Positions 1-9,109 of a stretch of DNA of 64,000 nucleotides are shown here, piece by piece. The notes under the pieces were generated by a model. It was not told the DNA's origin and did not search any database. It worked only from the letters and a program-made list of their open reading frames with translations. Made by a program: the position numbers and the translations under genes. This DNA is from Segetibacter aerophilus (GTDB lineage Bacteria; Bacteroidota; Bacteroidia; Chitinophagales; Chitinophagaceae): the NCBI RefSeq assembly GCF_007991655.1, contig NZ_BJYT01000013.1, positions 62,001 through 126,000 of the forward strand. The letters run 5' to 3'. Positions within the stretch are counted from its first letter, which is position 1. Every line of letters starts with the position of its first letter.

Positions 1-1444
1 CGACCTTGGCACCGTCATACTTTTTCTGGTTTAAGTACAACTGCCCCAGGTTATTTTCAATTTCTGCTATTTCAATTTCGTTTGATAGAGGGTCCGTTTC
101 GTTCAGATTTTTTCGAAGCTCGAGGGCCTGTTTAAATGTAGTTTCTGCCGACTTATAATTTTCTCTTTTAAGATAAAACACCCCTAAATTGTTTTGAACC
201 TCTGCGACCCCCGCTTCATATAATTTCGGGCTCGTTTGTTCAACCGATTTGTAAGTAGCCAGCGCCTGCCTCAATTCACTTTCTGCCTCTTTATAAAGAT
301 GTTTATCTACGTAAAGTTGTGATAACCCAATTAGCGCTTCGCATGCACCTTTAGAGTAGGAAACAGGGTTGCTGTTAGAAAGTTGCTTATAGAGGTTATA
401 GGCTTCTTTCAAGGCCTCCTCCGATGCCTTATATTGATACTTGCTTTTCAAGACAAGTCCTAAATCATACTGAGCTCTTGCAAGGTTTGAACTAAATGCA
501 CCGGGGTTTGCTTGCTTTAATCTTGTGTAGGTGGTTAATGCCTTTTTTAAGATTACGTGGGCTTTGTCGAAATCGTTCTGGCCTTGTAAAAATTCGCCAT
601 AGTGCAGTTCGTTTTCGTAATCCGAGCTATCATTTTCGGCCAAAAACTTCAACTTCCGCTCGGCGGTTTTCCAATCAAAGCGAAGCTTTGAAAGATTTAT
701 TTCTTCTTTTAGATTTCGTCTATGAAGGTCTATAGTGTTATAAATAAGCCGCGACGCAGAGTCCTGATCTTGTCCATTCTTATTTAACTGCTTTAATCTC
801 TCGTTGGCTAACAGCAAATTTTTTTCGCTTTGCAACGTCTCGCGTAGCAGAATCGATTCCTCTATTTTGCCTTGAGCAAAGTATGCATAAGCAGCTTTTT
901 CTGTTTCTGATACCTGGTCGAGATTTACCCTGCTTAAAGTTTCAGCGAGCTCGTAAAGATTCCTCTTTGATCGAACAAATTGGTCGTCGAGGGAGTCTGT
1001 TATTTTCTGAAAGTCTTTGCTTTGTTTATTTAATTCCGCTTTTTTCTTCTGTAGGGCCTCGCGTAAGATCTTGTTTAACAGTTTAAAGTTGTCCTGGTTT
1101 TGCTTTGCCCAAACATCTGCCCGGCACATGATAATTGTATGTGGATGGTTGAAAGGATCAAGGGGCAAGTTTACCTCCAGCCTGTTTTTCTCCGTTATTA
1201 CCCATTGTTCTTTCTCCAAAACCAGCACCGTATTATAACCTGGTTTTCCGTTTTGAAACGTGAGGGTAAAACTTCCATTGTCAGTTGTTGCTGTCTGGTT
1301 GGCAAACCCTGATTTGACCATAACCCCTGGAACTGGTTTGTTATTACTGTTCTGTTCCAAAACATATCCGAAAAGCTTTTGTCCCTGGCAGTTAAGGATA
1401 CAAAAAATGAAACAGAAGGCTGCAGCTATAAAGAGTTTACCCAT
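1..1444 (-). CDS. TPR-repeat protein with CarboxypepD_reg-like N-terminus, 3' end outside window
   Basis: The frame is open on the minus strand from the ATG at 1444 to the window edge, giving about 481 codons without a stop. Residues 1-19 form a hydrophobic signal peptide. Residues 20-75 resemble a CarboxypepD_reg-like domain (LFGYVLEQ, then PVPGVMVKSG and TDNGSFTLTF). A charged, coiled-coil-prone stretch follows at about 110-200. From about residue 215 there are repeated TPR-like helices (for example VQNNLGVFYLKRENYKSAE). This fits a periplasmic or envelope protein that scaffolds interactions; no catalytic motif is visible. The C-terminus, possibly a CHAT or kinase-type domain as in some relatives, lies outside the window, so the function stays open. 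Confidence 0.75.
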   Translation of the reverse strand, partial: MGKLFIAAAFCFIFCILNCQGQKLFGYVLEQNSNNKPVPGVMVKSGFANQTATTDNGSFTLTFQNGKPGYNTVLVLEKEQWVITEKNRLEVNLPLDPFNHPHTIIMCRADVWAKQNQDNFKLLNKILREALQKKKAELNKQSKDFQKITDSLDDQFVRSKRNLYELAETLSRVNLDQVSETEKAAYAYFAQGKIEESILLRETLQSEKNLLLANERLKQLNKNGQDQDSASRLIYNTIDLHRRNLKEEINLSKLRFDWKTAERKLKFLAENDSSDYENELHYGEFLQGQNDFDKAHVILKKALTTYTRLKQANPGAFSSNLARAQYDLGLVLKSKYQYKASEEALKEAYNLYKQLSNSNPVSYSKGACEALIGLSQLYVDKHLYKEAESELRQALATYKSVEQTSPKLYEAGVAEVQNNLGVFYLKRENYKSAETTFKQALELRKNLNETDPLSNEIEIAEIENNLGQLYLNQKKYDGAKV

Positions 1445-1671
1445 GTTTTACTAGTTGTTGTTCAACCACGTCTTTAAGTTTTGTCTTGAAACAGTTGGGC
1501 GATCAAGCTTTAATTTACATCAAAAATGTGGAGAATAGAACGCTTGTCGCCTGCTAGGAAATGAAGGGGAAAGGACATGCCTCACAATAAACTCTGAGCT
1601 TCTCTCTTACGTACTGTTGAAGTACTTCGAACACTCACTGTCAAACCAGATCTCTAACCATATTGCTTCGT

Positions 1672-4461
1672 CTAAGTTTTACCGAACTTTCTTGGGTAAT
1701 AAGAAAAAGTTAGTAGGAAATACTGCTGCAGCCCGTTGGTAATCCTAGTTGTAGTACCATAAGAACTGACACTGTTGGTGATGTTTCTGTACTGCTTTAA
1801 AATGTCCATGGCGGAGAATTTCAATTCACCCTGCTGCTTCATGAACCGGTACGACGCAAATGCATTCCAAAGATTAGTCGGCTTATCTAAGTTTGAATTA
1901 CCAACACGATCGAGCGTACTGCTGAAAGTAAAATTCTTCGGGTAATTGAGAACAGCGCCTAACCTGGTAGTATTATTTGAATTTTTAAACGAAGTAAGTC
2001 CCGCAGCTGTTTGCCTTGTATTGTAGTACTGAAAGCTTTCGCCAATAGTCAACACTAGCAGTGAACTGAGCGAAAACTGGAAGGTTAAATTGTTGTATAG
2101 ACTACGCGTTTCGCTAATGTTATAAACCCTATCAATATAATTGGGAGAACTGTAGGTGTTAAACCTGCCGTCGTACATCAACTGCAAATTGTTTTTCTTT
2201 ACTTTTCTCGAAATGTTAAAATTGTAATTTAGGTTCAGATTGCTGCTCTTATCTGCATTCGTATGATAACTAATTCTTCTGCCAGACGGATCATTAATAG
2301 TACTATCTACTACAGGATTTAAAGACCGGGTATATGAACCTCCAACACTGCCGTTAACGGAATATATTGCTTCAGGCTTTTGTGTATTAAAATTACTGTT
2401 TAGGCTAAAAGTGTGATTAATCCTGTTTTGTAAGAAGGCATTACCAACCCGCGTATCATAGACATTTATATCATCTACAACAGTATAGAGCTGATCGACT
2501 GGAGCATACTGAAAGTTCTTGGAATACCCCGCTGATACATAATAATAGTACTTTCTCTGCTTAGTATAATTGTAGTTTATGTTTCCCTCGTATCGGAAGA
2601 ACTGGAACGAACGGTCAAGGTTGCGTTGAACTATCGTTGAAGAGTTATTATCCGTTTTAAACTCGTCTATCAATCTTAATTGAATATTTACACTTCTATA
2701 GTAGACGTCGCTGTATTTATTAAAATTCTTTGACAGTGACAATGAAGGAGTGTATTCAAAGAGTTCCCTTTTGTTTACGTTTGAAATTCTACTGTTGATA
2801 ATATAGCGTTTAACAGTACTGTCGAAGTCCGTTACCTGGTTATCGTCCGACTGGCTGTTATAATTTAGCCTTTGTGTAAAATTCAAATTTATCCCGAACA
2901 AATTATACCTCCCCAACAACAGCCTTTTGAAGCCTAGATAATCAATTGATCCTCCTATGTTTTTTGAATTGTTATCTGTAGTGTAATGCCGGTTATAGGA
3001 CGTGTTTTTGTTTGCGTCAACAAATGATTGAAATACACTCTTTACATCTCTGTCTGATACCGATTTTCCCTGTCTTGCATCAAATTGAACAGTAAAGCCT
3101 TTTATAGGGTCTTCACGGTCTGATTTGGCAAAATTTAGGTTTAGCGACTCGTTATGCGTTTGCCGCTGTTGCAGTGATACCGAACTATTCGTACTCTGCA
3201 AACGGTTCGCACTGTCTCTTACTTCCGTAAACCTCGTTGAATTGCCCTTGTCATTACTCGTATTTATTGCTCCATTTACATTGAGGTTATCATTGTAACT
3301 GTTAGTTTTTACATAGTTAATTGTAACATCGTGCCTGTCGCCCTTGTTATTTTGAACACCATCATCGCGGATGAACTGCGGATTATTAATTGTAGTTCTA
3401 TTTTGCAAATTCACGTCAGTAGTATAAGTGTCCGTTCCAGATTTGTTATAGGTAATGGCGACACGGTTGTTTTGCCTGCTGTTAGCTGTCTCAATAAAAC
3501 TGTGGGTAAACAAACCTCCGATAGAGTAATTCTTATTGATACCACTGGCGCCGAACCTACCTACATTGTATAAGTTGGGATTGTAATTTCTGTAAGTATT
3601 GTTCTGCAGCATCTCCTGCAGATTCCCAATATTCTTATTAATATTATTGAAACCTCCACCGATACCGCCACTGCTTGTTTTATTGTATACCTGCAACGAA
3701 AGATCGGCTTCGGCGCGGTCCGTTGTGCCATAACCTGCGCCGGCTTTGCCAAAGAAACCTTTTTTACTGCTTTCCTTTAATTTAATGTTCATAGTCAGCA
3801 GCGAATCCTGTGGCTGCGCTACCTGGCTTATATTACTTCTATCATATTCCTGGTAGAGTTGAATTTTATCGATAGCTGATTTAGGAAGGTTTTGAGTGGC
3901 AACACGTGTATCAGTTGACCCAAGAAAAGGTTTTCCATCTACTAATAAATTGGAAACCTTTTTACCGTTCACTGTTATGCTACCATCAGACCAAATGGTA
4001 ATTCCAGATACCTGGTTTAAGACTTCCTCTACTACTGCATCTTGCTTCAATTTAAAAGCTCCCGGATTAATCTCCAAAGTATCACCATTCATACGAATAG
4101 GAACAGTGGTGGTAACAACTACAGCATTTGTATCCTTATTATTAAAAGCCAACAAAACATTGAGAGTGTCACGCTTTCCCGGCTCTAATTGTATAGCTGC
4201 ATAGTGACCGAGATACCCGGTATAAGTAACACTCACAATAAGCCTTTTTTTCACCGGGAGTTTCTCCAATAAAAACCTTCCATCTTTGTCGGATAGCTTG
4301 TAAGTGATAAGAGTTGAATCCTGACCTAGTATGCTTACCGTTGCCAGCTCTAATGGCGTTTTACTTTTGGCGTCTTGAACCGAACCTATTAATACACCTG
4401 TTTGACACAAAGCTCTGGTGCACCAAAAAAGCAGTAAACAAATAAAGAGGGTGTGCTTCAC
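1672..4461 (-). CDS. outer-membrane beta-barrel protein (TonB-receptor-like, OMP_b-brl_3 type)
   Basis: 929 residues. A signal peptide (1-19) is followed by a CarboxypepD_reg-like domain at about 22-110 (GVLIGSVQDAKSKTPLELAT). A plug-like domain at about 120-215 contains VEEVLNQVSGITIWSDGSI and VNGKKVSNLLVDGKPFLG. The rest is a long Asn/Ser/Tyr-rich barrel of alternating hydrophobic strands that ends in FSYYPRKFGKT. This architecture matches the large Bacteroidota family of outer-membrane barrel proteins related to TonB-dependent receptors; the substrate is unknown. It starts 3 bp after the stop of the propeller gene (4465-5706), so the two are almost certainly one transcription unit. Confidence 0.85.
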   Translation of the reverse strand: MKHTLFICLLLFWCTRALCQTGVLIGSVQDAKSKTPLELATVSILGQDSTLITYKLSDKDGRFLLEKLPVKKRLIVSVTYTGYLGHYAAIQLEPGKRDTLNVLLAFNNKDTNAVVVTTTVPIRMNGDTLEINPGAFKLKQDAVVEEVLNQVSGITIWSDGSITVNGKKVSNLLVDGKPFLGSTDTRVATQNLPKSAIDKIQLYQEYDRSNISQVAQPQDSLLTMNIKLKESSKKGFFGKAGAGYGTTDRAEADLSLQVYNKTSSGGIGGGFNNINKNIGNLQEMLQNNTYRNYNPNLYNVGRFGASGINKNYSIGGLFTHSFIETANSRQNNRVAITYNKSGTDTYTTDVNLQNRTTINNPQFIRDDGVQNNKGDRHDVTINYVKTNSYNDNLNVNGAINTSNDKGNSTRFTEVRDSANRLQSTNSSVSLQQRQTHNESLNLNFAKSDREDPIKGFTVQFDARQGKSVSDRDVKSVFQSFVDANKNTSYNRHYTTDNNSKNIGGSIDYLGFKRLLLGRYNLFGINLNFTQRLNYNSQSDDNQVTDFDSTVKRYIINSRISNVNKRELFEYTPSLSLSKNFNKYSDVYYRSVNIQLRLIDEFKTDNNSSTIVQRNLDRSFQFFRYEGNINYNYTKQRKYYYYVSAGYSKNFQYAPVDQLYTVVDDINVYDTRVGNAFLQNRINHTFSLNSNFNTQKPEAIYSVNGSVGGSYTRSLNPVVDSTINDPSGRRISYHTNADKSSNLNLNYNFNISRKVKKNNLQLMYDGRFNTYSSPNYIDRVYNISETRSLYNNLTFQFSLSSLLVLTIGESFQYYNTRQTAAGLTSFKNSNNTTRLGAVLNYPKNFTFSSTLDRVGNSNLDKPTNLWNAFASYRFMKQQGELKFSAMDILKQYRNITNSVSSYGTTTRITNGLQQYFLLTFSYYPRKFGKT

Positions 4462-4464
4462 AGG

Positions 4465-5706
4465 TTAGTTTTTAAATTTAAATTCTACGATTACAGGTGT
4501 ATTAGCCGGTGGTTTGCTGTTTATAAATTCTTCGAGTTCTTTGGGTACTGCGACATTTTTGTTCTTATCAAAAAAATCGAGTAGGTCACTGGCCTTTTGA
4601 GATTTGTAGAATTTATCCCGCTCCCTCATCAAACCAAACGTCGGAAATAGCTGCAAATTATACTGACTGCTATCCGCCTTAACGTTCCTGGTTTTGTAAG
4701 TAACGTCGGTTTGTTTTTCATAGATGTAAGAATCAAAGTTGGAGAGGTATCTGACCATAAAATAGATGAACCGGGGAGTTTCATAAAAGCTATAAATCTG
4801 CTGCAGCATCCAGCCATTGTTTCTATAAAAATTTTCCCGCTCTGTTTTATTTTTAAAAGGCTTGTTGTAAAATGAAGGAGGTAACGTGTTTTCTAAAGGT
4901 AGCACCAGCTGGTAAGCAGCAAAGAGGCTATCTCCTTTCATTTTGTAGATAGTATCGTAAAAAGGCCGGGTAAGAATATGAATGTTGGCCGTATCTGTTT
5001 TATTAAAACTAACATTCTCCTGGGTATATAAAAACCTTGGCTCATTGATGCGGTTGTACGGAAAAAAGGTTTTAACCAGTTGGTTGCTTTTGTACACCTT
5101 AAATTCATAATCCACGCTGTCGGCAAAAAGAGGGCTTACAGTAATTTGGCTTTGCACATAATAATCATCATAAAAGTGGCGGACCTGTACAATGTCTTTT
5201 TCAGCAGGAACACCTTTTTTAATAGTGAGTAAAGGATCATTTAGATTAAGCGTGTACTTCTTAAAATACTTTTTGTTACGTGGATTGTTCCAATCTAATT
5301 TGATCTTTACCAAGTCTTTTGGCGTAAGCGAATAGTTCTTATTATTTCCAAAGAAAGTAACCTGGTTAGTTACCTCCTGGTAGTTAGGATAAAAACTGTC
5401 ACCTAGCTTGTTATAAGCTATCTGCTTCAAAAACTTCCCATTCTTCAAATACACAAGTAGCCGTTTATTCATGTAATCGATCAACAGTATATAATTTCCT
5501 GTCACTTCGATATTGTAATTATTACTTATCTCGATATCCTCCTTTATTTCCAGCGGAATAAATCTTAATGAGTCAACAAATTTTGTTTGCTTTTCTCTTG
5601 CGACTGTTTTAGGATGCAGATATAGTTTGCGTAATTGTGACTGCACTGTTGTTGAAAAGAGAAGGAAATACAACAGTGATGTAGAATACAATAATTTAAC
5701 CCTCAT
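4465..5706 (-). CDS. secreted 6-bladed beta-propeller-like protein
   Basis: 413 residues with a signal peptide (about 1-23) ending near VQSQL. The N-terminal part (KFVDSLRFIPLEIKEDIEIS, then YILLIDYMNKRLLVYLKNGK) matches the start of Bacteroidota 6-bladed propeller proteins, where a strand for an outer blade leads into NHL-like repeats. No lipobox is seen. Members of this family are often encoded beside outer-membrane transporters. Here the gene is directly upstream (3 bp) of the barrel gene 1672-4461, which suggests the two products work together at the outer membrane. A near-consensus -7 element (TACTTTTA) lies about 25 bp upstream of the start. The family assignment rests on pattern similarity only. 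Confidence 0.65.
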   Translation of the reverse strand: MRVKLLYSTSLLYFLLFSTTVQSQLRKLYLHPKTVAREKQTKFVDSLRFIPLEIKEDIEISNNYNIEVTGNYILLIDYMNKRLLVYLKNGKFLKQIAYNKLGDSFYPNYQEVTNQVTFFGNNKNYSLTPKDLVKIKLDWNNPRNKKYFKKYTLNLNDPLLTIKKGVPAEKDIVQVRHFYDDYYVQSQITVSPLFADSVDYEFKVYKSNQLVKTFFPYNRINEPRFLYTQENVSFNKTDTANIHILTRPFYDTIYKMKGDSLFAAYQLVLPLENTLPPSFYNKPFKNKTERENFYRNNGWMLQQIYSFYETPRFIYFMVRYLSNFDSYIYEKQTDVTYKTRNVKADSSQYNLQLFPTFGLMRERDKFYKSQKASDLLDFFDKNKNVAVPKELEEFINSKPPANTPVIVEFKFKN

Positions 5707-5888
5707 TAAAAGCAGCTTGGTATACTAAAAGTATGTTTGAGAATGTGAATGGAATTTGAAGGAAATATATACCCTTTTTTTGAAGCTAAAGGCTTACATC
5801 TTTTTAAATTATTAAACTAAAAAAGCTGCCAATGACTCAACGGCACTTGACTATGTATTATGTGTTTTGAATAAAAGCTTAAGGTTTA

Positions 5889-6060
5889 TCAATCTGTAAA
5901 AATTAGAGGATAATCGCTTAAAGTAAGTTCTACCGGATACACATTTTTAATGATAATAGTTGATGCGCATCATCTCCATTCCAACTAAAAGAAATCATTG
6001 CATGTCTTTTCGTTGTCCCTGTTGATTGCCAATTTTCATTTGCAGCTTTTGATGATTCTA
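5889..6060 (-). pseudogene. decayed C-terminal gene fragment
   Basis: This lies in the gap 5707-6057 (351 bp). On the minus strand, the frame reading AANENWQSTGTTKRHAMISF and then WNGDDAHQLLSLK breaks at a run of A residues. It continues in the next frame as NVYPVELTLSDYPLIFTD and a stop at 5889. Together the pieces look like the C-terminus of one protein interrupted by a single-base loss in poly-A. The family is not recognised. It directly follows the serine hydrolase stop. Chance cannot be excluded for so short a segment. The rest of the gap (5707-5888) shows nothing I can name. Confidence 0.35.
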
Positions 6061-7599
6061 TTGCCGTTTTCCTTTTAAGGTTAAAACTGCGTCAGGCGCG
6101 TTGGTATTGAAACTACGCTTTAAATCAACTGTTATATTATCACCGGAAAAGTGGCACAGCATGGTCTGAGTATGCGGACTTTCTATGTACCGTAGAACAA
6201 GTTCAAGGGTATTTGCGTCAATCCAGGTGTACTCGCCTGCAACTTTAAAAGGAGGTAAGCCCGCCAGGCTATTTCTTGCACCGCTCACCAAGTACGGGCC
6301 TTTTAGTTTCGTCTCACCTTGTTGCCAGGTATTTGCAGCAAAGCTGATAGGGTAAACCTCGTTATCCCGTTTCACTATCACCTCACAAACCTTGTTCTGA
6401 AATTTGAATTGAAGAGATTTTATGTTTTGAGCATTTGGCTCTATTGAAAAAGTCTTCCCTTCGGTAAGCGACGGAGCTATTACATCTTTCTTTACCGGCA
6501 GAGCCAGTGCAGCCAACTTTTTATTCAATTCTGCATCTGCTGCTGCGTTTGCAGGAAGTGTACCTTTTTGCATCACCGGCAACAAGATTTTCCAAATCAG
6601 GTTCAATTCACCCTGCATATCTGTTGTCTCGGATGTAATGGCGATGACGACATCCTGGTCAGGAATAATGATCGCATATTGGCCAAATGCACCGTCGCCA
6701 CGATAGGCATTGTTTCGACATCGCCACATTTGGTAACCATAACCTTGCTCCCAATCACTCGCCTCTCGTTTCTCTTGCGGGTAGTCAGGATGTTGAATAA
6801 TGTGAGCAGTACTTGCTTCCTCTACCCACCCCTGCGGAAGTACTTGCTTGCCGTTCCAATTTCCTTTTTGCAGAAATAGCTGTGCAAACTTTGCAATGTC
6901 TTCTGTTCTCAATCGAAGTCCCCACCCGCCCGTGTTAACTTGTTGCGGACTTTCTTCCCAGTCGGGCTTTGCTATACCTAATGGTTCAAAAAGCCTTGGT
7001 TGCAGATAGTCAAGCACCGTTTGACCCGTTACCTTGGATACAATGGCGGAAAGCATATAGGTAGCAGTTGAATTGTATAGGAACTTGCTACCAGGCTGGT
7101 ACTTTATAGGGATAGTCAAGAATCTCTTCACCCAATTAGTGTCCTGTACAACAATACCGGTAGGATCAGGCTCCTGCCCTACTGACATCGTGAGCAGATC
7201 CTTCAAAGTGAGTTGTTTCAGGTACTCGCTGGTAGTATCGGGCATTTGAGTTGGAAAAAAAGAGACCACTTTATCTGTTAGTGAAAGCTTTCCTTCAGCC
7301 CGGGCAAAGCCAACTGCTGTAGCAGTGAAGCTTTTGCTTAATGAGTACAACGAATGACGTAAGTCACGACGATAAGGATTCCACCAACCTTCCGCAATCA
7401 CCTTACCATGACGAATCAACATAAAACTGTGAAACTCATGCTTACTTGTTGCAATGGAATCCAGGAACGCACTGATTGCAGATGCAGACATACCTTCTGC
7501 CTCTGGCGTGCTGCGTTGTAACGTGTTACCGCTTTGTGCGCTTACCGCGAAAGGCAAAATGGTGGAAAGCAATAAGATGGAAAGCAATGTTTTCTTCAT
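6058..7599 (-). CDS. serine hydrolase of the beta-lactamase/class C family, secreted
   Basis: 513 residues with a signal peptide (1-21, ending AVSA). The beta-lactamase-type core holds the SxxK motif S86-L87-S88-K89 and a second catalytic-type tyrosine Y175 (LYNS). Family features such as ADLLTMSVG-like text (DLLTMSVGQEPD), GLRLRTEDIAKFAQL and GYGYQMWR are present. A beta-rich C-terminal domain covers about residues 360-513. Members hydrolyse peptides or esters in the periplasm, and many are annotated as 6-aminohexanoate-dimer hydrolase-like or as penicillin-binding-protein relatives. The substrate cannot be read from sequence. The gene is monocistronic, with a 10-bp inverted repeat at 7668-7697 upstream. 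Confidence 0.87.
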   Translation of the reverse strand: MKKTLLSILLLSTILPFAVSAQSGNTLQRSTPEAEGMSASAISAFLDSIATSKHEFHSFMLIRHGKVIAEGWWNPYRRDLRHSLYSLSKSFTATAVGFARAEGKLSLTDKVVSFFPTQMPDTTSEYLKQLTLKDLLTMSVGQEPDPTGIVVQDTNWVKRFLTIPIKYQPGSKFLYNSTATYMLSAIVSKVTGQTVLDYLQPRLFEPLGIAKPDWEESPQQVNTGGWGLRLRTEDIAKFAQLFLQKGNWNGKQVLPQGWVEEASTAHIIQHPDYPQEKREASDWEQGYGYQMWRCRNNAYRGDGAFGQYAIIIPDQDVVIAITSETTDMQGELNLIWKILLPVMQKGTLPANAAADAELNKKLAALALPVKKDVIAPSLTEGKTFSIEPNAQNIKSLQFKFQNKVCEVIVKRDNEVYPISFAANTWQQGETKLKGPYLVSGARNSLAGLPPFKVAGEYTWIDANTLELVLRYIESPHTQTMLCHFSGDNITVDLKRSFNTNAPDAVLTLKGKRQ

Positions 7600-8247
7600 A
7601 AGCAGGCTTTAAACATTTTAAGGGCTAATTTGACAAGCAATGTAAAACTTATTCTATTGCTTGAGGCTGAAATGCTGATAATAAAAACAGCATTTCAAAC
7701 TGGGGAACATTCATAGGTCGTTTTCTTTCATCAGAAAAGAGGAAGACCGACAGATGCGGAATTAAGAATAATAAATTAAAATTAAAAAGCCCTTCGTAAT
7801 TGAGAAGTCGCCATTAAAAGTCAATTAAAACTTTTCATATATTAAAATGAACAGCAGAAAGTTATGATCTTACGGCAGAATATCTGTTTTATGATTAAAG
7901 CTTCGCCTGTTTACCTGGTCTACCTCTTTGGAGTTCTTTTTATAATGCTTATATGGGGTATTACAAAGACAATTTGTTTTTTCTCGTCCCTCAAAGGACT
8001 TATACGCTTTTCCAAATTAAATGATTGGAAAGCCCGTCCCTCCTACTAACCAATTCCCACTTTTATTCTTTGGCCTGCTCCCCACTCGATAATGACCCAA
8101 ATAAGTCAGCCAATAACTATTAAGTATTCCTCTAAAACTTGCCAAAAAAAGTTCAAAGTAAGCTAGCCTTTCCGCATCCACTTATTGCATGTTAGGCTTT
8201 TTATATATACTATTGTTGAAATATTATAACATTGAAATTTTATAAAA
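7600..8247. other. intergenic region between divergent genes
   Basis: 648 bp separate the serine hydrolase (minus) from the lipoprotein gene (plus). The stretch holds a perfect 10-bp inverted repeat (TGAAATGCTG/CAGCATTTCA, 7668-7697) in the leader side of the serine hydrolase. It also holds the likely promoter of the lipoprotein gene. A 61-codon open frame at 7864-8049 encodes a Lys/Phe-rich peptide without a ribosome binding site and is not called. Confidence 0.6.
8185..8215 (+). promoter_or_regulatory. putative Bacteroidota promoter for the lipoprotein gene
   Basis: TTG at 8185-8187 is followed after 20 bp by TACTATTG (8208-8215). This is one mismatch from the TANNTTTG -7 consensus of the Bacteroidota primary sigma factor. 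It lies 32 bp upstream of the ATG at 8248. Confidence 0.4.
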
Positions 8248-9015
8248 ATGAAAAACTTTATTGTTGCTCTATTTGTCATTACGGTTGTGCTATCGTCCTG
8301 CGATAAAGAGGACGCTCAAGGTGGAACATTTGATGGACCAAAAGCTACTTTGTATGGTGGAAAAGCATGGACGAGGGTACAGTTAGATGCAGACGGAAAC
8401 CCCATTTCATCAGGATTTGTTATAGACGATGCGGCATTAAATAGTCTACCCGTCGGTGGAACTGCTGCCGGACTCGAAAACTCTTTACAGTTCGACAGTC
8501 GTGCTTCTAAGCTACCTTTTATGCATGCCGGGCTCGACTGGAATCCAAATGGCCACGATCCTCTTTTTATCTACGGCAAACCTCATTTTGATTTTCATTT
8601 TTATATGATTGGTGAAGCAGAAAGGATGGCCATTCCTGTTTATACTGCAGATTCTGTTAAGTTCAAAAATTCACCTAATGCTGCTTACCTGCCTCCAACC
8701 TATATTAATCCGGGCGGCGGTGTTCCGATGATGGGTGCCCATTGGATAGATGCTACTTCCCCCGAAGTCAGTCCAACTAATCCTCAACCCTTTACTCAAA
8801 CTTTTATCTATGGTACTTATAACGGGAAGGTAATTTTTTACGAACCGATGATTACTCTCGATTTTCTAAAAGCTACGACCACTTTTGAGAGGTCCATCCC
8901 ACAGCCTACTAAGTTTCAGACAACAGGTTACTTCCCTACCAAAATGAAAGTTGCCAGACATGACGGAGTCACAGAAGTTGTGCTTACAGACTTTGTTTCA
9001 AGGCAAGCGTCATAA
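8248..9015 (+). CDS. lipoprotein, possibly DUF5602/TTHB210-like
   Basis: 255 residues. The N-terminus is a lipoprotein signal with lipobox LSSC (Cys18), so the product is probably membrane-anchored. The body carries the motifs KPHFDFHFYMI and MMGAHWID, with a run of His and Asp residues (HAGLDWNPNGHDP) suggestive of a metal or ligand site. This pattern recalls the DUF5602/TTHB210 family, whose role is unknown; I hold that assignment loosely. The gene stands alone with its own likely promoter and converges on the GH43 pseudogene. Confidence 0.7.
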   Translation: MKNFIVALFVITVVLSSCDKEDAQGGTFDGPKATLYGGKAWTRVQLDADGNPISSGFVIDDAALNSLPVGGTAAGLENSLQFDSRASKLPFMHAGLDWNPNGHDPLFIYGKPHFDFHFYMIGEAERMAIPVYTADSVKFKNSPNAAYLPPTYINPGGGVPMMGAHWIDATSPEVSPTNPQPFTQTFIYGTYNGKVIFYEPMITLDFLKATTTFERSIPQPTKFQTTGYFPTKMKVARHDGVTEVVLTDFVSRQAS

Positions 9016-9109
9016 TCTTACGGTTCGGTGCTTCTATCTTCAATTACAATGACGCATGAGCCATTTGCCTATGATTATTGGAAGAGCTAAAAAGTCAATA
9101 GCTTAATTT

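Noticed and set aside
7864-8049. 61-codon plus-strand frame with one hydrophobic stretch
   Set aside because: No ribosome binding site or promoter, composition rich in Lys/Phe/Ile as expected from AT-rich noncoding DNA, no recognisable motif.
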